A stretch of DNA of 64,000 bases from Gracilaria domingensis (GCA_022539475.1 VCMS01000008.1:124001-188000), one strand, 5' to 3'; shown: positions 52,363 through 63,291, counted from the stretch's first letter. Numbers and translations are program-made. Notes: generated by a model from the sequence alone, not told the origin.

Positions 52363-54213
52363 ATGAATCCCCGTCGTGCTTCTCACAGCGTGCCGTGCTT
52401 CTCGGTGGCTGTGCCGCTTGTGCGCGCCCCGCACACTCTGGTGCACGGCCGCAACCAGTTGCGCTACACGCTCATGTGCGTTCCCACACCGTCGCCGCGT
52501 CTGCGCAACTTTCTACAGAGCGCCTCTGAAGGAAACCCTCTTCAATCGCTTGAGAGAGCCGATAAGCTTTACGAGCGAATGAAGAGCAGTTCCTCCTCCT
52601 ACACGCCTCCGCCTATCGTCCACACGGAGGACCGGAGCCTAATTGAACGCAGCGATAACGTCATGTACGACGTCATTGTCGCCGGTGGAACGCTCGGAAT
52701 TCTTCACGCTGTAGCGCTTGCGAGGCGTGGATGGCGCGTGGCTGTTGTGGAGCGTGGTCCGCTCGTCGGCCGTGCGCAAGAGTGGAATACGTCGCGCGAT
52801 GAGATGAATGCGCTCGTCAACGAGGGCGTTCTCAGTCGCGAACAATTGGAACGTGTGATTGTCACAGAAGTGGAGCAGCCGGGTCGCATAGACTTTGCTA
52901 CTCGCTCGCATCGTGGCAAGCCCGTTCGAGTCCCGAATGTACTCAATATTGGTGTGGCCCCTGATGTGCTTATTCGCCTTGCTAGAGAAACTTTTGAACA
53001 GCTTGGTGGTGTTGTGTATGAGTTTGCTAGTGTTAAGAGCGTTGTTGTTGGTAATGATGCGGCTCTTGTAACGCTTTGCAAACAGCGTCCTCAAGGAGTG
53101 AAAGGCGCGCTTGGGGCGGGCGGAACAGGAGTGCCTGGAACTGATTCCGATGAAGTTGTCACCTTGAGTTCAAGACTACTGATTGACGCGATGGGTTCTT
53201 TTTCTCCCATTGCTCAACAGTCTAGGAATGGAAGGAAACCTGACGGCATTTGCGTCGTGGTTGGAAGTTGTATGAGTGGTCCGTGGAGTGAAAAGGATTC
53301 TCTGGATTTGATCTACTCCTCTCAGCCCATTAATCAACGGAGAAGTACACAATACTTTTGGGAAGCCTTCCCCGTGCAGCGAGAAGCTGATACTCGCACA
53401 ACATACATGTTCGCGTACGGGCCTTGTGATGAGCGGCGCCATAGTCTTACGGAAGCGCTTGAAGATTACTTGCAGGAGCTTCCCAGGTATCAGGGAATTG
53501 ATGTGAACGACATGAAAGTGAAGCGAGTTCTATTCGGCTCTTTTCCATCCTATTACAAGAGCAGTCCTGCTGAAGTCAAGTGGAATCGAATCATTCCTGT
53601 TGGTGATGCTGCGGGACTACAGTCTCCCATTAGCTTTGGCGGATTTGGATGTTGTCTGAGACACCTTACTCGTATCACGAAGGCGCTTGATGACGCCCTT
53701 CAGCTCCAAGATGACTCTTTACTATCTCGTAATAATCTGCAAAACGTCTTGTGGTACTCGCCGTCCCTATCAGTAACCGGACTGTTCAACCGCGCCATGT
53801 CAGTGCAGCCGGGTCAGAAAACAGCTGGACCGTTACTTGATGAGTATGGTATCAATGAAGTGTTGTGGTCAAACATGAAAGCCATGGAATTTCTCGGTGA
53901 AAAAGTGCAACTTCCGTTCCTCCGCGATGTTGTCGGAGCAAGAGCTTTGTTGAATACAATCTTAGTTATGTCGATTAGAAGACCGGACTTGGCCTTCAAC
54001 GTCGTGTTCTTCTTAGGATTGAAAGAGTTGGTGGGATGGAGTCGTCATTTCTTCGCGCTTCTTGGCTACGCAGCTGTTTTCCCGATCTTGCAACTGGTTC
54101 AACGTGCATCTAGGAAAACAAACTTACTTGATGTCAAGCAGCAGTTCTGGCTTGATCGCGCGGTAGATGGAGTGAAGTATGGTAGTGGAGCAGATTATGA
54201 GCAAGAATCATAA
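52363..54213 (+). CDS. Lycopene beta/epsilon cyclase-like FAD-binding protein, plastid
   Basis: 616 residues from the first ATG at 52363. The first ~60 residues form a plastid-type leader. A Rossmann FAD motif follows (YDVIVAGGTLGILHAVALARRGWRVAVVERG), then VLNIGVAPDVLIRLARETFEQLGG, the SRLLIDAMGSFSPIAQQ motif and IIPVGDAAGLQSPISFGGFGCCLRHL, the FAD/substrate signature of the carotenoid cyclase-like group. The C-terminal part has hydrophobic stretches (~540-590, LNTILVMSIRR, FALLGYAAVFPILQL) that may anchor it to membrane. It matches the plant proteins labelled 'lycopene beta/epsilon cyclase protein', which are not proven cyclases, so the reaction is left open. It is intronless and converges on the nucleoporin-like gene with 121 bp. 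Confidence 0.88.
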   Translation: MNPRRASHSVPCFSVAVPLVRAPHTLVHGRNQLRYTLMCVPTPSPRLRNFLQSASEGNPLQSLERADKLYERMKSSSSSYTPPPIVHTEDRSLIERSDNVMYDVIVAGGTLGILHAVALARRGWRVAVVERGPLVGRAQEWNTSRDEMNALVNEGVLSREQLERVIVTEVEQPGRIDFATRSHRGKPVRVPNVLNIGVAPDVLIRLARETFEQLGGVVYEFASVKSVVVGNDAALVTLCKQRPQGVKGALGAGGTGVPGTDSDEVVTLSSRLLIDAMGSFSPIAQQSRNGRKPDGICVVVGSCMSGPWSEKDSLDLIYSSQPINQRRSTQYFWEAFPVQREADTRTTYMFAYGPCDERRHSLTEALEDYLQELPRYQGIDVNDMKVKRVLFGSFPSYYKSSPAEVKWNRIIPVGDAAGLQSPISFGGFGCCLRHLTRITKALDDALQLQDDSLLSRNNLQNVLWYSPSLSVTGLFNRAMSVQPGQKTAGPLLDEYGINEVLWSNMKAMEFLGEKVQLPFLRDVVGARALLNTILVMSIRRPDLAFNVVFFLGLKELVGWSRHFFALLGYAAVFPILQLVQRASRKTNLLDVKQQFWLDRAVDGVKYGSGADYEQES

Positions 54214-54334
54214 TTGGGGTTAATCATATGCGTCATGGGCCCTGTGCAATTATTTTCTGAACTAAGGCATGAAGTTGCTAACCCCAGGTCTCTAGTGAGG
54301 CACCTTGAAGTCTTTCAATCACCCGTCGTATATT

Positions 54335-57300
54335 TCATCGAAGATTGTACAAAAAACTCTTAACTAACGGGTTCTGAACGAGTGTACCTTGCGGAAATGG
54401 TGGTTTGATACGCGACACTCGAGATAACAGTGTACTTGCGCGGCTTCGTAACTCGTCCCTTACCCCTTGAGAGAATCCTCCTTGCTCCTCGTACACAAGA
54501 GTATGTGTGATTAGCAGGTTCATTCCGTTCTCCACTAGACTCATTAAATGCTCTCGTCGTTCACCTTCTGCTCTCGACCGAAGCTCGTTGCACGCATAGC
54601 TTAAAATACTCATCAGCACACCAATTCCTGGCGGATCCTCGTGTGCTGTCATGTTTGCACGGAAAAACATGGTATCCAACGCCGTTGAGAACTTCCTTAA
54701 GGCACACACAGCAAAAGACAACGCTCTTAGCAAAGATCGAGATGCTTCTTCACCAAACAACAAGTCACCTTTCGTTATCAGTCCCGGGTCGTTCATACAC
54801 CAACGCGACTGGGGGGATAAATTCACCTCAGGGTCGGGAGATAGAGAACGCCGAGGGGTAGATGAAACAGGCGAAGGTGGGTAAAGGCTCTGGCCCACGC
54901 GAAATCCACCTAGGGCCTCCCTCACGGCCTGAGAGGGAGATCTTCTTGGAGGCGTGCGCTTACCTCCATAACTTGGCAGAGGGCTCGATGGCGTGCTTGC
55001 GCTCCCATAAAGGACCTCTGTCCGTGATGGTACATAATCCTTATCTACACGTAGGAGGTGGCTACGATCTTTCTCTCGTTTGGTGACAGGACGCACCCAT
55101 CGTTCCACAGGTTGTGCACGAAGAAGCCGAATCACCCGGCTCACAAAATGAGACAGAGCGCTTAAAACTTCTTCGGCTAAGTCCGGAAGCTTATCTTCCA
55201 GCTCAACAGCGAAACTGGAAATTTTCATTAGCGTCATTGATGCCAGTTCTGCTTCTTCGATTCTCGCAATTGTCAAATGTCTTGGTGAACCGCGAGATCC
55301 ATATCCGACGCTTCCAGAGCTTCCCGCGCGAAGAGCTACCTCCCTCGGCCAATCTCCGTTTAAATCTAGCGAATCTTGGGTTATTCTAGGAAGGTTGGTA
55401 GAGCAAAATTCCAGGACATCCTTTGACAAGCTTTCCTTGTCCAACATATGCGCTTCAACCTCTTCTTCTGTTGGTATGACTATACTTGCCAGATGAAGAG
55501 ATGAGCACCATATCTGATGCATAGCATCTCGGGATTCTCCCCGTGCGTCGTAAGTGAGGATGGCACCCGAACCGGGAGGTAAGAAGGATTGGATGCTACC
55601 CCGACATATCTGCCTTAATGCGAAAGAATTGCCACGAAGATTAACCGATGTTCGAGACAAGAATTGAGCTCGTGCGACGATCAGCAACAAGTTAGCCGTG
55701 GCCTCGCAACATGCATCTCGATCACCCTTATGAGGAGATTGTTCTAATGCAGATATGGACGAGAAAATCAGGGAGAGAGTATCATCATCGAAGAAGCTCG
55801 AAATCAATTCTGTATCCCGCTTCTCACCATTCTCTATTACGGAGGACAAGGCGACCGCAACAGCAGCGTTAACTTTTGCAACACCCCGGCAATTCTCCAA
55901 AGCCAATAAGGCAGTGGAGTACAGCGTTCGACTATCCACTGACTCACTAAAGGCGGTACCCTTCAGAAGTCTACAAGCACTCAAAGTGAGCCATGCGACC
56001 ACGTCAATTTTTGCCTCATAGCCTCTATCTCTCTCCCCTTTCATGCTACGAAGCATCGTAGATACAAAACTGCAAATCTGGCCAACCGGAGACAAGCCAC
56101 ATTCCCGAGATCTATCACTTGGGGGACTCGAAAAAGTGATCTTCGTCAATACTGGCACTGTCATCTCATCTTTTGTTAGACGAGCAGACAGCGACATCAT
56201 AAGCTTTGAAAAGTCTGATGCGATTGCTAATGTGTGAGAAGAAGTTGTCGGGCGCGGCGACAAACACACCAATGATCGAGAAAGAAATCGACATAGCTTT
56301 CCGCTGAACTGGGGACTAGTATATGTCAGTTGACCTGAATTTCCTGGAGCTTGACCACTAGATGATGAATCGGCTTGTAAGGCAGCGACGGATGTGGCGC
56401 AAAAAGACGACGTCACTTCCACTTGAACATCCCTCCGAGCCAGAACAATATTCAAGCGGATCACGCGAATCAGGAGTTCAAATGCGTATTGCTGCGGCAC
56501 ATCAAATATATGTAAGAACCGCCGAACCTTATGAACGTCAAAGGCATATTCCGCTCCATATCGCATCTGAGTATCTCCTTTCCGTTCGCACTGATGAAGC
56601 AAATTCGAACCGTGAACAGCACTATCGCTGAGACCAACCAGCCTGGAGAAGTCTCGAACTATACCCTGAATCCCTGTTTCATCTGAAATTATACGGTCTT
56701 TAGTTCTCCGCTTCTTTGGAGAACCTTCTTGAGTTGCGAATGTCTGCATACTCCTGAGCTCTTTGTGTGGTTGACCTGTGAAAGAACCGTAAACATCCAG
56801 AAGAACATGCATCCAACGTTCCGTGAAAACAGAGGAAAACAATGATAAAGATTCCCTAATATCCCTTCCTTTGTCCTGGTTTGTTTTTTCGTTCATGATA
56901 CTGGACTGCCTCATAGACTTTTCGGTAATGTCACCACAGAAGAGAAGTAACACATCTGAAGCAATGGACTTCCAGATTGATGCAACGTCGACAGACATTC
57001 GAAGCTCACGTAGCACAATATCAATCTCAGCAGGGTTAGACTTCAGCTTATTATTCGCCTTCTCAATTTCTGCATTGTCGAGAAGGTTGTACGGAACTGA
57101 CACAGCTTCTGCTAAATCCAAGCCTTCTGCAGGTCTCGAACGAGAGCCGCTGCACTTCAACATGTTGGATAACAACTTCCAGACTCCAAGCTGGTCCCAG
57201 CAATTTTGGAACCAATTGCTGTAGTGTGATTCTCTCCCGACTCGCAGAAACCGTACACATGCTGCCATGCATAGCGACACGTGACCGAGAACTAATGCTG

Positions 57301-60300
57301 GATGCAGCTCTTCATCAACGTCCGGTAGTCGATTTTCTCTCATGGAAGTCACGAACTCCTCTTGACATTTTGAAAGGCATTTGATCACGGCCCGGAAAAT
57401 CTCAAATGGCTCATCTTCCTCTGAGAGTTTGACGGCGTCATTTTGATTCTTTACGGCTGAGGAACCCCCTTTGGTATCTTTCCTCTGGGACACGTTCTTT
57501 TGACTTGGGGTATCTGTCACAGTGCTGTTCGGAACATTGAAACGGACAGAACGCCTCCTTTGAGATTTTTGCGTAGAGGAATCATCTCTCCTACGAGGTC
57601 CCATTAGTGACCTCGCAGCCGCACGTTGTCCACTGGAGAGAACGTGCATTAACATTTCAATCGTGGCTACGGACCTTTCCTCCTGAATACGTCGAGCAAA
57701 CCCCCTACAAACAGTATCTCCACCACCACGCCAAAAACCAAGTGCCGATATGTGCCGACTTGGCCATGGAACTTGAATTGTAGACCCGTTTCTCTGAATA
57801 TGCCTTAGACAAGAAAACTGTAGCGAAAGGCATCTCGCACTCATGTCCGCGATCCACGAGGGCCAGCCAGAAACGTATTGATCATCTGCAGTTTCTGCAC
57901 CACTAGTTAAGCTCAAGAGCCTATCCCTGTCGATAGTGTTAAACAGGTGCTTGAACTGAGATCGCTCCCATCTCTTGTAGAACTCTGCAGAAGACAGAAT
58001 GCCAACGTTCCCAGAAGCAATCATGGTCATCGCGTAGGTTACCTCAGGGCTCAATAGCACCCTTTCTAGTAGGGTAGGGGCATCATCTTCCAAGAAACTT
58101 CCAGGTTTCGAGGTTTTATCTCTCTTAGCTTGTAATGATGCATTCCGTAACTGAAGTGCTTCAACGCAGGCCGCAAGCCCTGCCCACAATGCAGGGAACA
58201 AAAAGGTATCTGCCTCTTCCAAAATCTTGAGCTTGTAGCAGCTGGTTACAACTTCTCCAAAAACAGCGCACACCGTTGACTCCCTCAGCAACAAATCCGG
58301 ACTGCAAGAAAAGAACTGCAAACTACATGCGGGTAGAAGCCAGTGAAGTTCGGCTGGTTGCCGCAGTGTGGATTCGTATCTTGGTGTGGTCAACCATAAA
58401 GGAAGCGCGGTTGAAGCAAGAAAATCGTGAATCTTCTTCTGGCTTGCTCGAAAACGCTCAAGAAATTCCCATGCTGCTCTCTGAATCGGAGATTGTGACG
58501 CAGTTCGCAAAACGTCCATTATGCGTTCTGATGGAGATCCAGTTGCCGACCATGCGTCAGTAACTCGAGAAATAGCTGCAAGCGCAGGGAATGCACCCTC
58601 ACTAAGTGTTGCTATAGCCGTACGTAGGGGCATGCCTCTTTCCGTAGATTCGAGATGCTCCAAAGCAATCACAGCACATTCTCGCGATCCAATAGCGATT
58701 GATGCTAAGCATGATGCGGAAGCCGTGAGCAGCACCTCGTGTCGTACTTTAGATAGCCACGAGTTCAGTACTCTTTCTGAAGGGTCAGCAAGTTCCCGGA
58801 AGATTTTGGCTATCAAGCTAGTGAGCTGTAGGTCTCTTGTTATGTGACCATGAAGCATTGGTGAAGCCTTCCTACAGAGTCTATCAATAAGCATCATACT
58901 TGCCAAACCCGACGAAACCAGCTCATCGACTACAGTCTCATCTGAACTCAAACTTACATCATCGTCTACTAATATTCTCCGAAGCATGTCAATAATGTAC
59001 AACACTGCATCAAGACCATTGAATGGACATAACCAAGTTATGATAGAATGCGCCATGCTTCCAATACCAAGAGAACCACGGGGAAGAACTGATCGATACC
59101 TATGCGCCGGAAGATCCTCTGAACATTGAACAAAAACAATATCACCCTCACTCGGTTGAACCATGGAAAACGTTGATGCGACCCGATTGATTTCAGCGCC
59201 GCGTTGTTCTGCAAGAGACTGCCATATGTGCTCCGGTTCTTCGTCAATCACAATGAGTGTGTTTCGATAACCATCTGACACTTCAGTCACTGTTTCCAAA
59301 CAGTTTTCAAGATAAAATGTTGCATGAGCAGCACTCTTCTTATCATTGACAAGCACGGACAACAACTTGATAAGAGGTGTATATGATAATGGAAAAATCC
59401 CAGAGGCGAGGTGAAGTAACACATTGATCCCTTTGAGCTCGAACCCTAGCTCCATATTCTGCCATAGGGTATGAGCCACTGTGACACATGTGCTCTCTCC
59501 ACTCCGGATGAGAACAGCCGCTGACAATTCAACAATCTCTAAAACTTGTGAGGATGTAAAGTTAGACGGAGGAAACATTGTTAGAAACGCTGCAATATCA
59601 TCCCAATAACATCTAAACAGGTAACTCTCCAAAGATTCACAGATGCCCATGTCCCTTTTAGAGATATCCTGAAGTGTGCGGAAAACATTTGCACTTAGAC
59701 CATATGCCATATGTGCAACACCGTTTGGGTGCATCTGCGCCCCGGAAGAGCTCTTCCTTCTGACGTACGATGAAAAAAACTGAACCCGTGATGACCAAGA
59801 AAAACAGAGAAGGACGTTTTCTGCGAAAGGGGAAACATGGAGCGAGCCATACTGCTTGTTTAACGCTTCTAAGTCCTCATGAGCTTTCTTGGACAAAACA
59901 ATTGTATGCTCCCCGTCTTCTACCATGGCATCATCACTTGGATCCTCTGGGTATGTTACAGATGATAGATCATTTGACCAATTAAGAGCTGCAGCAAACA
60001 AAATTGTGCCTTCCTGACCATCGATGATGGAGTTCGAAAGCGAAGGAGCTTCCTGAGAATGACTCAACGGGTCTTTTCGCGCTTGAACGATCTCTGTCAA
60101 CTTGGAAAGTATTTTTTCCTTCGATTGTGGATCAAGTCCCACCACGACAGAAAACGCAAATAAAGATTCTAGAACCCACCAATGCTCCACGACTTCGATG
60201 GTACGTGCGGCTGACGCGTTTTGATTCTTTTGGGCGTCGAGCACAGCGATAACGCTTCCGATGATAATGTTTTGAATGTTGCCTTTGTTGTTCAAAACAA

Positions 60301-60796
60301 ATTCTGAGAACTGCTCGCAGCACACATGACCCTCCTCCTTTTGCGATAGGATAAGAATCGTCGTAAGGGCAGAAAACGCGGCTCTCTTCTGCTTCTTCCA
60401 GAACTGCTCGAGAGCTTGGATCGCAGCACTAGATTTCAAATCAGTGCGATAGCGAAGAATATCCGTGACATCATCGACTTCAGCATAAGCAAGATAATCG
60501 CGCAGCAGCAAGGCAGCATCATACTGGCTCAATGACAGCTCTTTTTGAATAGACGGGATGAAATCAAGCTCCGCATCTGTTGGCCTTGGAAATTCCAAAG
60601 TCTCAGCTGCATTTTTGCGATATCGAACGTAGTCAAGATCAGCATTTTCCCCAAGTTGTTGAATGTTAACGGCGCGAAGCAAGTCCTCTACGTGATCTTC
60701 CAGAATCGACTTTAGCTCTGTGCGATTCAATCTTGCGGAACGTAGTCGGGCGCAAAGAGAAATAAAAGAGAAGCTTGCTGCGTGTTCTCGTCTCAT
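54335..60796 (-). CDS. Very large alpha-helical protein, probably nucleoporin Nup188-like
   Basis: 2153 residues in a single uninterrupted frame; the first ATG is at 60796, the open frame going 23 codons further without one. The whole chain is alpha-helical in character, with Leu-rich helices. The N-terminal part has QFWKKQKRAAFSALTTILILSQKEE and a WWVLESLFAFSVVVG stretch; later come GIGSMAHSIITWLCPFNGLDAVLYIIDMLRRIL, PLWLTTP and LLFCGDITEK. The region around residues 1940-2010 is Ser/Pro-rich and disordered (TPPRRSPSQ, SLSPDPEVNLSP). The overall plan, length and the N-terminal W..ER/KK..L pattern fit the Nup188/Nup205 inner-ring scaffold group, with Nup188 preferred. The call is made from patterns only; a different HEAT/ARM giant is possible. 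It is intronless. Confidence 0.6.
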   Translation of the reverse strand: MRREHAASFSFISLCARLRSARLNRTELKSILEDHVEDLLRAVNIQQLGENADLDYVRYRKNAAETLEFPRPTDAELDFIPSIQKELSLSQYDAALLLRDYLAYAEVDDVTDILRYRTDLKSSAAIQALEQFWKKQKRAAFSALTTILILSQKEEGHVCCEQFSEFVLNNKGNIQNIIIGSVIAVLDAQKNQNASAARTIEVVEHWWVLESLFAFSVVVGLDPQSKEKILSKLTEIVQARKDPLSHSQEAPSLSNSIIDGQEGTILFAAALNWSNDLSSVTYPEDPSDDAMVEDGEHTIVLSKKAHEDLEALNKQYGSLHVSPFAENVLLCFSWSSRVQFFSSYVRRKSSSGAQMHPNGVAHMAYGLSANVFRTLQDISKRDMGICESLESYLFRCYWDDIAAFLTMFPPSNFTSSQVLEIVELSAAVLIRSGESTCVTVAHTLWQNMELGFELKGINVLLHLASGIFPLSYTPLIKLLSVLVNDKKSAAHATFYLENCLETVTEVSDGYRNTLIVIDEEPEHIWQSLAEQRGAEINRVASTFSMVQPSEGDIVFVQCSEDLPAHRYRSVLPRGSLGIGSMAHSIITWLCPFNGLDAVLYIIDMLRRILVDDDVSLSSDETVVDELVSSGLASMMLIDRLCRKASPMLHGHITRDLQLTSLIAKIFRELADPSERVLNSWLSKVRHEVLLTASASCLASIAIGSRECAVIALEHLESTERGMPLRTAIATLSEGAFPALAAISRVTDAWSATGSPSERIMDVLRTASQSPIQRAAWEFLERFRASQKKIHDFLASTALPLWLTTPRYESTLRQPAELHWLLPACSLQFFSCSPDLLLRESTVCAVFGEVVTSCYKLKILEEADTFLFPALWAGLAACVEALQLRNASLQAKRDKTSKPGSFLEDDAPTLLERVLLSPEVTYAMTMIASGNVGILSSAEFYKRWERSQFKHLFNTIDRDRLLSLTSGAETADDQYVSGWPSWIADMSARCLSLQFSCLRHIQRNGSTIQVPWPSRHISALGFWRGGGDTVCRGFARRIQEERSVATIEMLMHVLSSGQRAAARSLMGPRRRDDSSTQKSQRRRSVRFNVPNSTVTDTPSQKNVSQRKDTKGGSSAVKNQNDAVKLSEEDEPFEIFRAVIKCLSKCQEEFVTSMRENRLPDVDEELHPALVLGHVSLCMAACVRFLRVGRESHYSNWFQNCWDQLGVWKLLSNMLKCSGSRSRPAEGLDLAEAVSVPYNLLDNAEIEKANNKLKSNPAEIDIVLRELRMSVDVASIWKSIASDVLLLFCGDITEKSMRQSSIMNEKTNQDKGRDIRESLSLFSSVFTERWMHVLLDVYGSFTGQPHKELRSMQTFATQEGSPKKRRTKDRIISDETGIQGIVRDFSRLVGLSDSAVHGSNLLHQCERKGDTQMRYGAEYAFDVHKVRRFLHIFDVPQQYAFELLIRVIRLNIVLARRDVQVEVTSSFCATSVAALQADSSSSGQAPGNSGQLTYTSPQFSGKLCRFLSRSLVCLSPRPTTSSHTLAIASDFSKLMMSLSARLTKDEMTVPVLTKITFSSPPSDRSRECGLSPVGQICSFVSTMLRSMKGERDRGYEAKIDVVAWLTLSACRLLKGTAFSESVDSRTLYSTALLALENCRGVAKVNAAVAVALSSVIENGEKRDTELISSFFDDDTLSLIFSSISALEQSPHKGDRDACCEATANLLLIVARAQFLSRTSVNLRGNSFALRQICRGSIQSFLPPGSGAILTYDARGESRDAMHQIWCSSLHLASIVIPTEEEVEAHMLDKESLSKDVLEFCSTNLPRITQDSLDLNGDWPREVALRAGSSGSVGYGSRGSPRHLTIARIEEAELASMTLMKISSFAVELEDKLPDLAEEVLSALSHFVSRVIRLLRAQPVERWVRPVTKREKDRSHLLRVDKDYVPSRTEVLYGSASTPSSPLPSYGGKRTPPRRSPSQAVREALGGFRVGQSLYPPSPVSSTPRRSLSPDPEVNLSPQSRWCMNDPGLITKGDLLFGEEASRSLLRALSFAVCALRKFSTALDTMFFRANMTAHEDPPGIGVLMSILSYACNELRSRAEGERREHLMSLVENGMNLLITHTLVYEEQGGFSQGVRDELRSRASTLLSRVSRIKPPFPQGTLVQNPLVKSFLYNLR

Positions 60797-61425
60797 TTCT
60801 GTTCCAGATTGATGGCCAGAAAGATTATTTCGCCGCGGTAAAGAGACGGATAACAAGCTGTTCACGATTGCGCAATAATAACGATGCTCAGGCGCGCAGA
60901 CAGGTTCATGTGAGTGTTAGAAAAAAGCCCATGAGCAAGAGTCACAGAATCGTACCCTGGTGTGGCTCTCTGCAGGGTATTGAGCGAACACGAAGGACGG
61001 ATAACGATTTTACCTTGATTCGAACCAAACGCTTCGATATGAATATGCCTACTTCGTGACGCATGATCCAGGGCGCACACAAGAAGATCTTTGAATTTAA
61101 TTTGAACTCTCGGTTTTTTTGAAAACTAACAATGATCAGAGGATCAGTAGCCCATGGTAGCCCTTGCCTAATGGATGGGCCGTGCTCAGCCGCACAGGGT
61201 TCTTCATCTGAACTTCATCTGCTCTCGATCTCCGTCGCAGAGTTCGAATGCGCACTCAATCTCCACGCCAATACCTCTGTACAAGCAACTTGAAAGAGTC
61301 GAAGCACCCGTTCCTTCGAATCTGTTGAGACTAAATTCTTCCTTTACGTGCGTCTGAGCTAACGCTTGATCTACAACAACATCAGTCTGCAGTATTTGGC
61401 CTCCGCTTCTACCCCTGCCATCACA
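60797..61425. promoter_or_regulatory. Divergent region between nucleoporin-like gene and small plastid protein
   Basis: 629 bases with both promoters. No TATA box, repeat or RNA gene was recognised. A 94-codon plus-strand frame (60775-61059) is not family-like. Confidence 0.4.
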
Positions 61426-61758
61426 ATGAATTCCGCATTCGTCAACGCACTCCCGCTACCCACATCTTCTGCCAAGGCGCTTTCAACTTGTCCTCTGTCA
61501 CAACCCCAATCAGTGGAAGCACCAATCATGCCCACAGTGGCCCCCATGACCATGCGCTGTCGAAGAGATCTTAAGAAGGAGAAAAGCCTTCGTAATTTGG
61601 AATTCGCCCGTGCTCACCGCAAGAAAGTTTTCCGTCGTGTGAATCGCCGTGCTGTGCAACAGGCGGAGCAAAACGAAGATACAGCCTTCTTATCATCCGT
61701 GTTTTCGACCATTCGCTTTGGCTCTTCAGCAGAACAGGAAACCCAACCGAAGAAATAG
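61426..61758 (+). CDS. Small basic plastid-targeted protein, possibly ribosome-associated
   Basis: 110 residues from the ATG at 61426 (MNSAFVNALPLPTSSAKAL), again a plastid leader with Phe near the start, which decided the start over an upstream frame extension. After cleavage (~60) a strongly basic helix follows (RCRRDLKKEKSLRNLEF, ARAHRKKVFRRVNRRAVQQ), then an acidic/Ser tail. The basic helix looks like a small ribosomal or RNA-binding protein of plastids, but no named family could be assigned. It converges on the peptidase gene with 104 bp. Confidence 0.7.
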   Translation: MNSAFVNALPLPTSSAKALSTCPLSQPQSVEAPIMPTVAPMTMRCRRDLKKEKSLRNLEFARAHRKKVFRRVNRRAVQQAEQNEDTAFLSSVFSTIRFGSSAEQETQPKK

Positions 61759-61862
61759 TAATTCTAATCCCAGCTCTTCGGCTTGCGAAGTAAAAACCCA
61801 ACCTGTCTTGATCTTTATACCACGGCTCGTTATGTTTCACTGCGGCCAAACGTTTGAATCGT

Positions 61863-62803
61863 TTACTTCTTCGCTCGTTCAGAGCTACTGGCCCGAGCCA
61901 TTTCCGTTTCTATGTCGTGCAAAAACATCTGCAATTCGCGTGCCGTAACAAAAACTGAATGTCCTGAAACTCGACGATGAACCTCCCCAGCGTCTTGACC
62001 TTTTTCAACCCGAGGCACAAGCCCCTCTAGAATCCCAAAGCACCTATCTGGGCTGTCCTTTGAAACCACAGGTCCGCCGCACATCCCCATTTCGCTTTCA
62101 ATCTCTCCAGTGTCCACGAAAACTCGAGATTTCATGACTTCTGATACCTTGCCATCCATCGTTGCCTCAACAACTGCTTCTGTTCCAGACCCGCTCTCCC
62201 CAAGCAATCGGAAGCCCCCTATTGTCACTTCTGCACCAACCTGAGGTTCAGCATCATCGATCTTCAATATAGAGATATTCTGACTTCTGATGAGTTTCTC
62301 TGACGTCTCATCAAGTGCAAACGCGGCCACATCTAGAGCGGAATGTCTAAACCCTGACGCTAGCGGCAGGTTGCAAATAGTCGATTTCACTTTCTTCCCA
62401 TCTTTGCTTCTTGTTTCAATCAAACTTCTGCAGTTCCCATCTTGCACATGACGCAACCACTCGTGTGGAAAGTAGTTCTCGTATCTATGCGGAGCAGCAA
62501 CATGTGCAGAAGTAAGCGCAAACACCATTCCCGTAGTTGGCCCACACGCAAAAAAAGTCGATCCTCTCGCCAGTAGGTCGAAGTCCTTCTACACTTTGTT
62601 GCACAGGGTGTAGAAACAAATGATTCTCTGAATAGTTAGTTGGATAATGACGCAGTGCAGCAATGTAGAAAAACAAACTGTGAACTGACCATTCCTTCTT
62701 CTGGGATCTTGAACCATGACGAATGTGCCGCGGCGACACTGGAAAGCGAACGCGAACTGGAGTGCGCATAGATTCTCGGACCGACTCGACTGAAAAGGTG
62801 CAT
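61863..62803 (-). CDS. Trypsin-fold peptidase with Cys at the nucleophile position, probably organellar
   Basis: Two exons, 62803-62690 and 62588-61863, 279 residues. The 101-bp intron (gtcagt...gtgtag) was placed because joining the ATG at 62803 to AAG at 62588 gives one frame. The leader MHLFSRVGPRIYAHSSSRSLSS is mitochondrial-like, followed by LLARGSTFFACGPTTGMVFALTSAHV, a good chymotrypsin-fold start. The catalytic His is in LTSAHV, the Asp probably in SALDVAAFAL, and the nucleophile motif reads GMCGGPVV instead of GxSGGP. No PDZ domain follows. A role in organellar protein quality control is possible. The alternative is that the protein is inactive. Confidence 0.8.
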
Positions 62804-63291
62804 GCTTTGGCCCAGTATTCGGAAGATGTTTGGTCTTGAGTTTTTTACAATGATGATCCACGACTGGTATCAAGTTGATACTATCAACGCATTTACGGCC
62901 GATCAGTGGAGACCGAGTTTTGTCCAACACACAAGTATCCTACCATGTCTAGCTCATGAAGACAATTTGAATAACACGATAATTTAACAATAGCAAGAAG
63001 GACGCCCAGATTCACCACTGTGACCACATCATGATGATCATGATGCCCACCATCCTCAACTGCTCTTTCCAAAAGCCAGTGTGCAGGCGCGAAATCCATC
63101 CTAGGTTCAACAATTCTGGAACACGTCCAAGCTCCTAGATTGCCCTTTTGTGCAGATGCTCTGCAGACGTAGCATCCACTACCACCCCATCCGTGCCATA
63201 ACAAGAAGCAGACCTAAATCCATCCTTACATTCGCACGCCCACATCCTGAATGCTCAACGTGAACCGTAGGGTTCCTACATACACAAAACA
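62804..63291. other. Intergenic region
   Basis: 488 bases between two minus-strand genes. A symmetrical catcatgatgatcatgatg word lies near 63027-63045. Nothing else was recognised. Confidence 0.5.

Noticed and set aside
51844-52446. 200-codon minus-strand frame between PRPP synthetase and the cyclase-like gene
   Set aside because: Ser/Thr/Arg-rich translation of GC-rich DNA that overlaps the start of a real gene and lacks any motif.
61240-61275. Possible tRNA-like GTTCGAAT word
   Set aside because: No matching A box, acceptor stem or cloverleaf could be drawn around it.
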